This document shows positions 44,701 to 52,907 of a DNA stretch of 64,000 nucleotides, piece after piece. Position 1 is the first letter of the stretch. Each line of letters opens with the position of its first letter. Under the pieces are notes generated by a model. The model searched no databases. It saw nothing but the letters and a program-made list of their open reading frames with translations, and was not told the DNA's origin. The stretch spans positions 1 through 64,000 of the forward strand of contig JAFGHX010000470.1 in the NCBI GenBank assembly GCA_016929905.1. Reading direction: 5' to 3'. This stretch comes from Kiritimatiellia bacterium. Lineage in GTDB: Bacteria > Verrucomicrobiota > Kiritimatiellia > JAFGHX01. Position numbers and translations under genes: made by a program.

Positions 44701-45514
44701 TCTCGATATCGCTCGGCACCGACACGGCGTTCTGCACGTCGGTGCACCAGCCGCCGAAGACGCTGGAGGTCTTCATCGTGATCGCGTTGCCGGAAATGCC
44801 GGCCACGCCCAGCCGCCACTCCCACCAATAGGCATGGCCGCCGCCCATCCAGACCTCCCAGCCGTTGTACACGAATTCAATATCGCTCTTGTTCCCCCAG
44901 TACTGCATCGTGGTGTCGGAAGTCCAGTAGCCGTAGGAGGTCTTCACCGCACCGGGTACGCCGCTGCCCGAATGCGCGCGGGTCGCCCTGACGCAGTCGA
45001 CATACAACTGCCGCGTCTCGAGCCCCGGCGCGCTCGCCTTCCAGATGTTCTGGGTGGAATCGTGCAGGGACCAGCCGGTGATCTGACGCCCGCCGCTGAT
45101 CACCGGCGACTCGCCCGGATACGCTTCATAGATGATGTTGTAGCCATTCTGGCCCGAGCAGGTCTGGTCGAATGTGAGCGGCGACGACAGAACATGCCAG
45201 CCCCCGCGCAGGTAGACGTGAATATCGGAGGTCATGCTGCCGCTCACGGTCTTGACCACGTCGCGCGCTTTCGCGATGGTCTTGAACGGCGCACTGATCG
45301 TGCCGGAATTGCCGTCATCCCCGCTGGGCGAGACGTAGTAGTCCACTCCCCACGCCCGCGCCGTCAGCAGGCAGGCGAGGCCGGAAAGAACGGCGAAGAA
45401 ACGCCGCCCGCCCGCATTCCGGATTCGGCCGCGGTTGCCCGCCGCCCGGCATGGCCCGCCGTTCACGAAGCCCGCATGCACCGCGCGCGATGGCGAATAC
45501 TCGTCTCCCTTCAT
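41753..45514 (-). CDS. Large secreted beta-helix protein with three FN3 domains and a C-terminal calcium-binding module
   Basis: The 1253-residue protein has a long n-region and hydrophobic core RRFFAVLSGLACLLTARAWG at about 37-56, then YYVSPSGDDGNSGTISAPFK, the usual opening of a right-handed beta-helix (to about 620). Three near-identical fibronectin type III domains follow (about 650-935), each carrying GFKVDRRQSGATEW or similar. Next come a beta-sandwich (WRYRLGTTEASAPVPAW; EVEYDDGFVLWLNGEEL), TSP3-like Asp loops (DADDDEMDDDWETV; DLDGDGMPNGEEYVAGTDP) and a terminal module ending CYRVRAWLE. The last 318 residues are shared with the next gene. A polysaccharide-active enzyme or surface adhesin is likely. 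ATG 45514 follows a G-run serving as ribosome binding site. Confidence 0.88.
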   Translation of the reverse strand: MKGDEYSPSRAVHAGFVNGGPCRAAGNRGRIRNAGGRRFFAVLSGLACLLTARAWGVDYYVSPSGDDGNSGTISAPFKTIAKARDVVKTVSGSMTSDIHVYLRGGWHVLSSPLTFDQTCSGQNGYNIIYEAYPGESPVISGGRQITGWSLHDSTQNIWKASAPGLETRQLYVDCVRATRAHSGSGVPGAVKTSYGYWTSDTTMQYWGNKSDIEFVYNGWEVWMGGGHAYWWEWRLGVAGISGNAITMKTSSVFGGWCTDVQNAVSVPSDIENAYELLDAPGEWYLDRAQDTVYYKPLGGQDMGDVTVIAPVLERLVSGTGILGTPIRNIQFKGITFAHATWLWPNGNQGYVAQQVNKIYGADFPGGNVMFKTAHDIRFERCIFKHLGREGLELSAGCQDCTVVGCVFTDISGNAVRIGTVSDPARADTRLRDTGNVVQNCYIHHTPCEYHDGCGIMAGYVSDLLLSHNEIAHMPYSGVSCGWGWGTASYAQNNEFADNHIHDVLGALSDGGCIYTLSSQPGTQWHNNWFAGVPNRDNGGGIYPDEGSANMQVYSNVCSSIGKYWLFIWTSSINNINVHHNWTTTSTLKNRGTSCPVTDTVLISGELGNWPAAAQAIANHAGLESGYQDMKTRACACSLHAFDSVGPTAPSGLSATAIATNRIDLSWSDNSADETGFKVDRRQSGATEWVRIATPGEDTEAYPDTDLPASTKFYYKLKAYNAEGDSAYTAVADATTPVGGAVPAAPSGLTAAAVSSSRIDLAWSDNSGDEAGFQIDRRQSGATEWVQIAAPGPDTESHSDTGLPADTKFYYRVKAHNAYGESAYTAVTNATTLAESDPQTIPTAPAELSATAMAADRIDLSWTDSSDNEDGFKIDRRQSGLTEWVQIAAVASNTVSHSDTGLPASTLFYYKAKAHNGAGDSLYSNTASDTTPAGGGVETDKVAWEGHWRYRLGTTEASAPVPAWCRPAFDDGAWAEGPAPFGYRVAGGWLFGTALGEMYTNCTCLFLRKPFALANPAAVGALSVEVEYDDGFVLWLNGEELARVNMDGAAGDALYTNTLASGYVSDPPELWSNTFTTAGMPALNFTNVLAAQVFNNSLSSGDLILDVRLAAQEGGFLAGPADADDDEMDDDWETVRLGGTNEANGGAAEDLDGDGMPNGEEYVAGTDPNDGTNVFAAAISIVAGEPAVSFVALEATGTGYTGLTRYYTLQEKASASATAWTDVAAQTRVLGQGQTVTHAATHAAGCYRVRAWLE

Positions 45515-45707
45515 GCCCCCCCTGTCTCGCCCCGTAGGCTCGATGTATCCGCCGGTGACGGCCGTTCGGCCCTCGGCACAAGCACCCGTTCGGGTCTGCC
45601 CTCTTCCCTTTGGCGGGGAGGATAGCATATTTTCGCGCGGCCGTCAAAATGCCAGACAGTCAACGCCAGCTGAGTTGCGCGTGGTCATGGCGTGCGGCGG
45701 GGGCCTC

Positions 45708-47792
45708 TTACTCCAGCCAGGCGCGGACCCGATAGCAGGCGCGGTCGCTTGCGGCAGGCTGGCTCACTGTCTGGCCCTGGCCGAGGATGCGGACCTTGCC
45801 GGACACGTCGGTCCAGGCGGTGGCGTCCATGCCGGCCTGCTCCTGCAGCGTGTAGTAGCGGGCGAGCCCGGCGTAGCCGGTCCCCGCGGCCGCGAGCGCG
45901 ACGAAGGAGACGACCGGCTCGCCCGCGACGAGCCGGATGGCGGCGGCAAAGAATTTGCTGCCGTCGCCGGGATCCGTGCCCGCCACGAACTCCTCGCCGT
46001 TGGGCACGCCGTCCCCGTCCAAGTCGTCCGCGGCCCCGCCGTTCGGGACATCGGTGCCGCCCAGCCACGCGTTTTCCCACCCGTCGTCCATCTCATCGTC
46101 GTCCGCGTCGACGCTGCCGGCCAGCAGGCCGCCTTCCAACGCCGCGACCCGCGCGTCCAGACTGAGGTCGCCGCTGCCCAGGGCGTTGTTGAGAACCTGG
46201 ATCGCCAGGACATTCGTCATCGCCAGGGCCGGCATGTCGGCCGTGCTCAGCGAGATCGACCACTGGGCGGGCGGGTCCGACACATAGCCGGCGGCCAGCG
46301 TGGCGGCCGGTACGGCTGAGCCCAGCGCACCCGGCACGTTCACCCGCCCGATCTCCTCGCCGTTCAGCCAGGCCACGAACCCGTCGTCATACTCGATCTC
46401 CACGAGAAGCGCGCGCACCGCGGACGGGTTCGCCAGCGTGAAGGTCTTGCGCAGGAACAGACAGGCGTAGCCGTTGTACATGTCGTTGACCGTCGTGCCG
46501 AACGACCAGCCGCCGCCCACCTTGTAGCCGAACGGGGCAGGGCCCGCCGACCACCCGCTGTCGTCGAAACCCGCGCGGCACCACGCGGCGGCGGGCGTCG
46601 ACGCTTCGGCCGTTCCGCGCCGGTAGCGCCATACGCTCTCCCTCGGTATCTTGTCCTCCGCCATCGGCGCCGACGTCACCGCATAGGCCGGCCCGGCCTC
46701 CTCGGAATCGCCTTGGCCATTGTAGGCTTTCACCTTGTAGTAGTACTTCGTCTCCGCCGCCAGGCCGCTGTCGGTATGCCCCATCGCATTGGCGCCCGGC
46801 GTCGCGATCCGGACCCACTCGGTCGTGCCGCTCTGGCGCCGGTCAACCTTGAACCCCGTCTCGTTATCGCTGTTGTCCGTCCAGCTCACATCAATCCGGC
46901 TCGAAGACGACGCCGTCGCCGTCAACCCGCTCGGCGCCGCCGGTACCGGTGCGCCGCCCGCCGTCTCGACCTTCACGCGCTCGATCTTCCCGGTGTTAGC
47001 CGGGTACGGGTTCCCCGTGCCGTCGATGCCGCTGTTGCGCCCGTGCATCATCAGGAAGGCGCCGTTCCGGAACTCGGTCGTCATGGCCGCGTCTTTGTCC
47101 GGGCCGTCGCTCAAATCGGTCGTCCAGTTGCCGGAATGCTGGGTCCCCCCCACATTCACGACCCAGCCGCTCTCGTTCAGCCGCGCGGTGACCGTGAGCG
47201 GAAAACTCATGTCCTTGATGTAGTCGGCCAGCTTCGCAAAGCCCGGGTCGCCCGCGCCTGGTTCGATTTCGGCCACGTTCTTGTTGTAAGCCTGGATGAT
47301 CACCCGGCACGAAGCGCTGCTGTCTTTCTTCCCGACGAAAATCCAGAACGAACCCTTGTTGGTGCCGCTCCCGCGCCAGGGCCAGCCGGCGGTGTGGCTC
47401 TCGTCGCCGGACAGAATGCCCAAGTCCCAATGATAAGCCAGATGCATCTTGTACTTGTGCGGCGTCTGAACCGTCATGCTCTTGATCACCCACGTCACGG
47501 TCGCCCCGGCGCTGTTCCAGAAGTTGAATTCATCCGCCTCCGTGGCCGCGATCAGGCAATGGCTCGCGTGCTCGCTGGACACCGACACCGTGTAGCTGCC
47601 GTCGCTCTCCGACGCGCTGACCGTGCCGTGCTGACGCTGCCGCCAGCCGCTGGCCAGCCCGACGCCGGTCGGATTCGCGGTGAAACCGCCGGCATCGAAC
47701 TCGTCGTACTGGATGGTGGCGGCCCCGGCCACGCCAAGCGTCAGCCAGCCGCAAAGGATGGAAATACCGGTACCCCCCCGCATCTTTCGCAT
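45708..47792 (-). CDS. Secreted FN3 protein sharing the C-terminal calcium-binding module
   Basis: The 694-residue protein has a signal peptide (ISILCGWLTLGVAGAAT). A beta-rich N-terminal domain of unknown type (about 25-280) carries KMHLAYHWDLGILSGDES and GSFWIFVGKKDSSASC, resembling a lectin-like sandwich. One FN3 domain (about 285-385; GFKVDRRQSGTTEWVRIA) follows, then the same roughly 310-residue C-terminal module as the neighbour at 41753 (WRYRRGTAEASTPAAAW; DADDDEMDDGWENAWLGG; CYRVRAWLE). Same strand, about 190 bp upstream of the larger gene, so probably duplicated and co-regulated. The N-terminal domain does not match a family I can name. Confidence 0.88.
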   Translation of the reverse strand: MRKMRGGTGISILCGWLTLGVAGAATIQYDEFDAGGFTANPTGVGLASGWRQRQHGTVSASESDGSYTVSVSSEHASHCLIAATEADEFNFWNSAGATVTWVIKSMTVQTPHKYKMHLAYHWDLGILSGDESHTAGWPWRGSGTNKGSFWIFVGKKDSSASCRVIIQAYNKNVAEIEPGAGDPGFAKLADYIKDMSFPLTVTARLNESGWVVNVGGTQHSGNWTTDLSDGPDKDAAMTTEFRNGAFLMMHGRNSGIDGTGNPYPANTGKIERVKVETAGGAPVPAAPSGLTATASSSSRIDVSWTDNSDNETGFKVDRRQSGTTEWVRIATPGANAMGHTDSGLAAETKYYYKVKAYNGQGDSEEAGPAYAVTSAPMAEDKIPRESVWRYRRGTAEASTPAAAWCRAGFDDSGWSAGPAPFGYKVGGGWSFGTTVNDMYNGYACLFLRKTFTLANPSAVRALLVEIEYDDGFVAWLNGEEIGRVNVPGALGSAVPAATLAAGYVSDPPAQWSISLSTADMPALAMTNVLAIQVLNNALGSGDLSLDARVAALEGGLLAGSVDADDDEMDDGWENAWLGGTDVPNGGAADDLDGDGVPNGEEFVAGTDPGDGSKFFAAAIRLVAGEPVVSFVALAAAGTGYAGLARYYTLQEQAGMDATAWTDVSGKVRILGQGQTVSQPAASDRACYRVRAWLE

Positions 47793-48015
47793 GTCACACC
47801 TGGCCTTTCGTGACTTAACGGGCCCTCGCGCCCTCGTCCCCCCGCTTCTCTACCCTCTTAACCCGCTTGCTGCCGTTCGTTAGCCCGCATCCGCAAAAGG
47901 GCTGCCGCACCCGCCGCCCGGGAGGTTGCGGGAGCGTGGTGCGGGCTTTTTCGGGGTTTCCCCCTTGTCTCGCCCGGCTCGTTGGAGTACAACACGACGC
48001 ACAGTGCCTGTGTGC

Positions 48016-48102
48016 GTGCCGTCGACTCGCTTCGCTCGCCAACGGCATGAACAACCGCCGCGCTACCGGAGCGGCATCGGCGAGCGAAGCGAGTCGATGC
48101 CG
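48016..48102. repeat. Inverted pair of a GAGCGAAGCGAGTCGA repeat
   Basis: A minus copy (48016-48048) and a plus copy (48073-48102) of GGCGAGCGAAGCGAGTCGA are arranged as a hairpin. The plus copy and the following 70 bp, including the start of the HEAT/nuclease gene, resemble 52753-52845. The preceding 47793-48015 is non-coding. Confidence 0.8.
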
Positions 48103-48122
48103 GCCCACGGAGGATTCGTCCC

Positions 48123-49037
48123 ATGAAAAGCCCCATGCTCCCGAGCGAACACCATGCCGCCGTGCAGCGAGCGCTGGAACTCGGGCGGTCCGGCGACCCG
48201 GCGGCGCTGCCCGAATTGATCGGCATGCTGCGCCTGCCCTCGAACGACGTGCAACGCCTCGGGGTGTCGGCCATCGGGAAACTGGCCGAGTTCGGCGCAG
48301 ACGCCCAAACGGCCGTGGCGACACTCGCGCCGCTGGCCCTCTCAGCGCGCCACCCGCAGACCCGACAGTATGCAATCCGCGCACTCAAGAAGTACGGCGC
48401 CGCCGCAAGCGCGCACGTGCAGGACCTGCGCGACCTCGCCCGCAATCCGACCGAACGCGACTACGTGCGCACGGCGGCCGCCTCTGCCGCGGACGCAATC
48501 GAGCAGGCCGCGCAGGACGCGGCCGCCGGCGTGCGGCACCGCTGCCAGCGCTGCGGCGCCAAGACTACAGACGACGAAGTTGCCAGGTCGGGGCAAATTT
48601 TTCAACGCATCTTCTGCGATCGGTGCTTTGACGAGGTGTTTCTGGAGCGACGCAACTTCGAGACGCAGGTGGAGATCAACAAGACGATCGAGGCCCGTGA
48701 CGGCACGCTGCTGCAGTCCGATGGCGAGCGCCGCATCGCCGAGTGGCTCACGGCTCACAGCCTTGCCTACCGCTACGACGCCAAGTACCGGATTATCCGC
48801 GAGTTCCAGATACGGCCCGACTTCTACCTCCCGGAACTGGATGTCTACATCGAGTATTGGGGCCTTGACACTTCGCAATACAAGATGAGCATGTTCAAGA
48901 AGCAAACGCTCTACCAGCAGCAAGGCAAGCGGCTGATCTCGGTCTATCCCCACGACCTGCCGCGGCTGGACAGCCTGCTCAAGGCGAAACTGGGCCTGCT
49001 CGGCTTTGCGGCAGGCCCCAAAGACACGGCGCCGTGA
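48123..49037 (+). CDS. HEAT-repeat / zinc-ribbon / PD-(D/E)XK-like protein
   Basis: The 304-residue protein has three visible parts. There are N-terminal HEAT-like helical repeats (about 10-130; LPELIGMLRLPSNDVQRLGV; IRALKKYGAAASAHVQDL). A zinc ribbon follows (about 140-175) with Cys pairs in RCQRCGAKTTD and FCDRCFDEV. A C-terminal restriction-endonuclease-like fold shows GERRIAEWL, IRPDFYLPELDVYIEYWG (candidate Asp and Glu of the nuclease core) and KRLISVYPHDL. The last part resembles the nuclease modules attached to some helicases. The combination as a standalone protein is unusual; DNA binding and cleavage are inferred. Its start region lies inside a dispersed repeat, so ATG 48123 (with GAGGATT upstream) is fairly but not fully certain. 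Confidence 0.78.
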   Translation: MKSPMLPSEHHAAVQRALELGRSGDPAALPELIGMLRLPSNDVQRLGVSAIGKLAEFGADAQTAVATLAPLALSARHPQTRQYAIRALKKYGAAASAHVQDLRDLARNPTERDYVRTAAASAADAIEQAAQDAAAGVRHRCQRCGAKTTDDEVARSGQIFQRIFCDRCFDEVFLERRNFETQVEINKTIEARDGTLLQSDGERRIAEWLTAHSLAYRYDAKYRIIREFQIRPDFYLPELDVYIEYWGLDTSQYKMSMFKKQTLYQQQGKRLISVYPHDLPRLDSLLKAKLGLLGFAAGPKDTAP

Positions 49038-49268
49038 TCGCCGGATGCCCGGCCTTCCTTCCGCGCGTCCCCCACACAACCTGCCGTTCCCGTAAGATCG
49101 GCCATCGGCCCGTAGTATGTGCCATGGACTCCTGAAAGCGGCAACCGGTATACTCTTTCGCGGGGGCAAGGGGGCTATCTGCGCGCAGGCGGACCCGCCA
49201 CATGCGAACAGCGCGTGGCCACAGCGGAAGACGACGCTGTCGCAAGAACGGAATCCGAGGGACAAATC

Positions 49269-51005
49269 ATGAGAAGGATCCTTTGCAGAACGGGCATGGC
49301 CGCGATTCTGGGCCTGCCCGCGCCGTTGCACGCCGCGGTGATCCAGGCGGAAAGCCCGGCGCGGGCACACGTTCAGGCGGCCATCAACGCCGCCGCGGAC
49401 GGCGATACCGTCCGGATCCCAGCCGGTTCCTCGACCTGGACCAACGCCGTGAACCTGAGCAACAAGCACATCACGCTCCAGGGCGCCGGTATGGAGCAGA
49501 CCGTCATTCTCGACCGGACCACCCACGCCATCCGGGTGCAAGGACCGGGCGGGAAACCGTTCCGCATCACGGGGCTCGGGTTCGACGGCACGGGCAACCC
49601 CAACAGCCGCTCGATCACGCTGAGCAACGGCCGCTTCATCGGGTTCCGCGTCGATAACTGCCGGTTCTACAACGAGCGGCATGCGCTCGACTTCAACTCG
49701 GTACAGGCCGCCGGCGTGATCGACCACTGCAGGTTCTACAGCCTCGAGCCCAAGGGCGGCGGCGATCATGTGCTCATTTACGCCAGCGGCGACAAGAGCG
49801 CCGCCTGGCAACGCCCGCTCGGGCTCGGCACCGCCGACGCCATCTACGTGGAAGACTGCACGTTCGAGTTCTTCGGCGAAGGCAATTCCGACCGGCCCTA
49901 CCTCGGCATGGGCAAGGGCGCCCGGGTGGTCTTCCGCCACAACGCGGCGAAGAACGGCTGCTTCGAAGCGTTTGGCGCCTCCAATTACTATACGGGCACC
50001 CGGGCGACCGTCTTCTTCGAAGCCTACGACAACGTGTTCAGCGGCAACTGCTATTGCCTGTTCACCATCAAGGGCGGCACCGGCAACATCTTCAACAACA
50101 CCGTGACTGGGTACGGGACAGGCTGCTTTCACTTCACCGACTATCGCTCGCGCGACTACGGGACGGCCCCGCAATACGGGCCTTGCGACGGCATGCGCGC
50201 GATCGACGGCAACGCGCCGATCGAGGCCGGCGTCCACACGGGCGGCGACAACCAATCGGTGTTGACCTGCGCCGGCAGCGGCTGGACGCCCGGCCAATGG
50301 GTCGGCTACGCCCTGTGGAACGAGACGGACGACAGCGTCGGCCGCATCACGGCCAACACCGCCGACACCATCACGACCGGCGGCGGCCTGAAGGAAGGGT
50401 ATACGATCGTGGATTCGGGCACCGTGACCGCCGTGAAGGACAAGACGATGACGTGCGCAGGCAAGAACTGGCAGTGGAGCGGGCTGAAGGAGTTCTGTTA
50501 TGTCCGCAACGTGACCGACAAGAGCTACGGGCGCATCACGGCCAACGGCGCGACGACGATCACCGCCACGCTGAAGGGCGGCACGCGCAACGCCTGGCAG
50601 GTCGGCGACGTGTTTCAGGTGACCCAGGCCGTTCCGCACGGCGGCGTCGAGAAGGACTGGGATAAGGGCGACGTGTTCAAGATCACCGACGGCTATCCCT
50701 GCCTCGACCAGGTCGGCCGCGCGCCGGACGTCGAGGCGGCACACGTGCAGCCACAGCTCGCCTGCCCGTTCTACGCGTGGAACAATACGGTCAACGGCCA
50801 GAACTTGAACCCGTGGGTGAAGAACGGCGGGGTGAGCCCCTGCGGGGAACAGGACCACATCCAGCGGGGGCGCGACTACTTCGTCGATACACCCAGGCCG
50901 GGGTACGTGCCCTACACTTACCCGCATCCCCTCACCGGCGGCGCCGTCCCGCTGCCGGCGGCGCCGACCAACCTGCGCGCGACGGGTTCGCGTGATGGTC
51001 CGTGA
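49269..51005 (+). CDS. Secreted right-handed beta-helix (pectate-lyase-like) protein, truncated at the start of an FN3 domain
   Basis: The 578-residue protein has a signal peptide (RTGMAAILGLPAPLHAAV) and a long beta-helix (HVQAAINAAADGDTVRIPAG; NAVNLSNKHITLQGAGMEQT; coils with NNCFY-type stacks such as DNVFSGNCYCLFTIKGG). Pectate-lyase-like folds of this kind cleave or bind acidic polysaccharides. The last residues (LPAAPTNLRATGSRDGP) are the first strand of an FN3 domain followed by an abrupt stop. The remaining FN3 sequence begins, after a new signal peptide, in the next gene. ATG 49269 gives the signal peptide; the ribosome binding site is weak. Confidence 0.85.
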   Translation: MRRILCRTGMAAILGLPAPLHAAVIQAESPARAHVQAAINAAADGDTVRIPAGSSTWTNAVNLSNKHITLQGAGMEQTVILDRTTHAIRVQGPGGKPFRITGLGFDGTGNPNSRSITLSNGRFIGFRVDNCRFYNERHALDFNSVQAAGVIDHCRFYSLEPKGGGDHVLIYASGDKSAAWQRPLGLGTADAIYVEDCTFEFFGEGNSDRPYLGMGKGARVVFRHNAAKNGCFEAFGASNYYTGTRATVFFEAYDNVFSGNCYCLFTIKGGTGNIFNNTVTGYGTGCFHFTDYRSRDYGTAPQYGPCDGMRAIDGNAPIEAGVHTGGDNQSVLTCAGSGWTPGQWVGYALWNETDDSVGRITANTADTITTGGGLKEGYTIVDSGTVTAVKDKTMTCAGKNWQWSGLKEFCYVRNVTDKSYGRITANGATTITATLKGGTRNAWQVGDVFQVTQAVPHGGVEKDWDKGDVFKITDGYPCLDQVGRAPDVEAAHVQPQLACPFYAWNNTVNGQNLNPWVKNGGVSPCGEQDHIQRGRDYFVDTPRPGYVPYTYPHPLTGGAVPLPAAPTNLRATGSRDGP

Positions 51006-51253
51006 CTGTCTTGAACCGAAAGGAACGAACGCCACGACGACATGTTCGTACGGGACCAGAAATTGCGGGTTCCGTACAATGGCCCGAACGCTGAGGCGCG
51101 CCCATAACCGGATCGGGGCGCAGGCTCCGTGCCGTCCCGTTCACGCGCGGTGCGCCAGGCGGGCGGCACGAGCCGCGACCCGCCCCACCGATCAGGAAGT
51201 CTGAGGGCGGCCACGGCAACGATGAATCGCACCTAAGACGAAAGGCACATAAG

Positions 51254-52633
51254 ATGAAGACACGCACTCGCTGCGCCTGCGCGGGGCGCCGGCCGCCTTC
51301 TGCCGCGACCGCCGTCCAGGCCCGCCTCCTCGCCGCTGTGCTGCTGGCAGCCGCCGCCCGGACCGCGCCGGCCGCCGCGATCCGAATCGATCTGGTCTGG
51401 ACCGACAACAGCTCCAACGAGGACGGCTTCAAGGTCGACCGCCGCCAGAGCGGCGGCGATACGTGGGTGCGGGTCGGACAGCTCGGGACCGACGTCACAA
51501 CCTTCAGCGATACGGACCTGCCGCCTGAAACCAAGTTCTACTACAAAGTCAAGGCGTTCAACAGCGCGGGGAACTCGCCCTACTCCAACGTCGCCGACGC
51601 CACCACCCCGGCTGCGGCGAGCGGCTTCACCGCCTACAACGACCTGGCAGGGAGCACCGGCCAGTTGAACACACGCATCACCACCTACACGCGCGGCCAG
51701 AGCGGGCCGCTGGTGGACTACGACACCGCCAACGCCGTCCCCGTCACGCTCCGCGTCGGGTCCGGCGGCGCGGGCCCGTACCTGACGCAAGGCGCCGACG
51801 CGGGCGCCGGTACGGACGCAGACGCCGTGTTCGGCGGCAAGGTGGACTGCGCGGGCGTGATCAGTTATTCGGACGACAGCCTGACGCTCACCTTCACCGG
51901 CATGAGCACGAACCTGCTGTATGACGTGGTGGTGTTCGGGAACCGGCACGCGGCGTCCTACACCGACCGCATCACGAAGATCGCGATCCGCGACATGGCC
52001 TACTTCCGCAACACGAGCACCGCCGGCACCCGCTTCGCCGGCGAGGCCGACCCGTCGACCGCCATCGTGAACGGATACAACACCGGCACCGGCTATGTCG
52101 GCCGCTTCACGGATGTCGAGCCGGGCCCCGACGGCGACGTCGTGATCGAAATCTACGACAACGAGTCGCCGCAACGGCCCAAGTTCTACGCCAACGCCGT
52201 CAGGCTGCGCGCGTATCAAGGCACGCCCGGTTCCGCGAGCGATCCGGACGCCGGTGCGCGGGCGGACAGCGACGGGGACGGCATGTCCGACGCCTGGGAG
52301 ACGCAGCACGGGCTGAGCGCGTCGGACACGAGTGACGCCGATGCCGACACCGACGGCGACGGCTGCAGCAACTGGGCCGAATCCGTGGCCGGCACCGATC
52401 CCACCGACCCGAACTCGCGACTCGAAGTCGGCCCCGCCTCAATCGAGGCCGGCCAGTTCCAGCTCGCATTCGACACCGTCGCCGGCAGGCAATATGTGGT
52501 CGAATACGCCGACTCCCTGCCCGCCGTGCAATGGACCGAACTGACACGGTTGACCGGCGACGGACAGCCGGCCGCCGCCCGGGACGCCGGCGTCGCGCCC
52601 ATGCGTATTTACCGCTTGCGCGTGCTGGAGTAG
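51254..52633 (+). CDS. Secreted protein: partial FN3, beta domain and TSP3/C-terminal sorting-like module
   Basis: The 459-residue protein has a signal-like stretch (ARLLAAVLLAAAARTAPAAA) followed at once by IRIDLVWTDNSSNEDGFKVD, which is the second half of an FN3 domain lacking its first strands. A beta-sandwich (about 125-320; GFTAYNDLAGSTGQLNTRIT; LLYDVVVFGNRHAASYTDR), TSP3-like loops (DSDGDGMSDAWETQHGLS; DADTDGDGCSNWAESVAGTD) and a terminal module ending IYRLRVLE follow. It may be the split-off 3' half of the preceding gene. AAAGG precedes ATG 51254. Role: surface protein, function unknown. Confidence 0.82.
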   Translation: MKTRTRCACAGRRPPSAATAVQARLLAAVLLAAAARTAPAAAIRIDLVWTDNSSNEDGFKVDRRQSGGDTWVRVGQLGTDVTTFSDTDLPPETKFYYKVKAFNSAGNSPYSNVADATTPAAASGFTAYNDLAGSTGQLNTRITTYTRGQSGPLVDYDTANAVPVTLRVGSGGAGPYLTQGADAGAGTDADAVFGGKVDCAGVISYSDDSLTLTFTGMSTNLLYDVVVFGNRHAASYTDRITKIAIRDMAYFRNTSTAGTRFAGEADPSTAIVNGYNTGTGYVGRFTDVEPGPDGDVVIEIYDNESPQRPKFYANAVRLRAYQGTPGSASDPDAGARADSDGDGMSDAWETQHGLSASDTSDADADTDGDGCSNWAESVAGTDPTDPNSRLEVGPASIEAGQFQLAFDTVAGRQYVVEYADSLPAVQWTELTRLTGDGQPAAARDAGVAPMRIYRLRVLE

Positions 52634-52752
52634 GCGGGCGACGACGCATGATCGTTCTTGACCTTGCGGTTCCCGTGTTCCAGCATTCCACACTGCGAAG
52701 GCAGAACAGTCGCGCAAGCCCACCCGCGCGCGCGGAGGATTTCGCGACCGAA

Positions 52753-52845
52753 ATCGGCGAGCGAAGCGAGTCGATGCCGAACCAGGAAAGATCCGCCCAT
52801 GAACGCCCCGTGCTTGCGAACGGGCCTCATGCCGCCGCGCACGTC
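52753..52845. repeat. Second copy of the GAGCGAAGCGAGTCGA repeat with downstream homology
   Basis: It begins ATCGGCGAGCGAAGCGAG and continues with CCCATGAA, CCCCGTGCTT and CATGCCGCCGCGC, aligning with 48074-48165 over about 90 bp including the ATG of the HEAT/nuclease gene. No gene is recognisable here; 52634-52907 is otherwise non-coding. Confidence 0.75.
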
Positions 52846-52907
52846 ATGCATGCGGGCGCGGCGGGCGCTGAATCCGGCGGCAGCACGACGATGGAGGCAC
52901 ATCCCAC

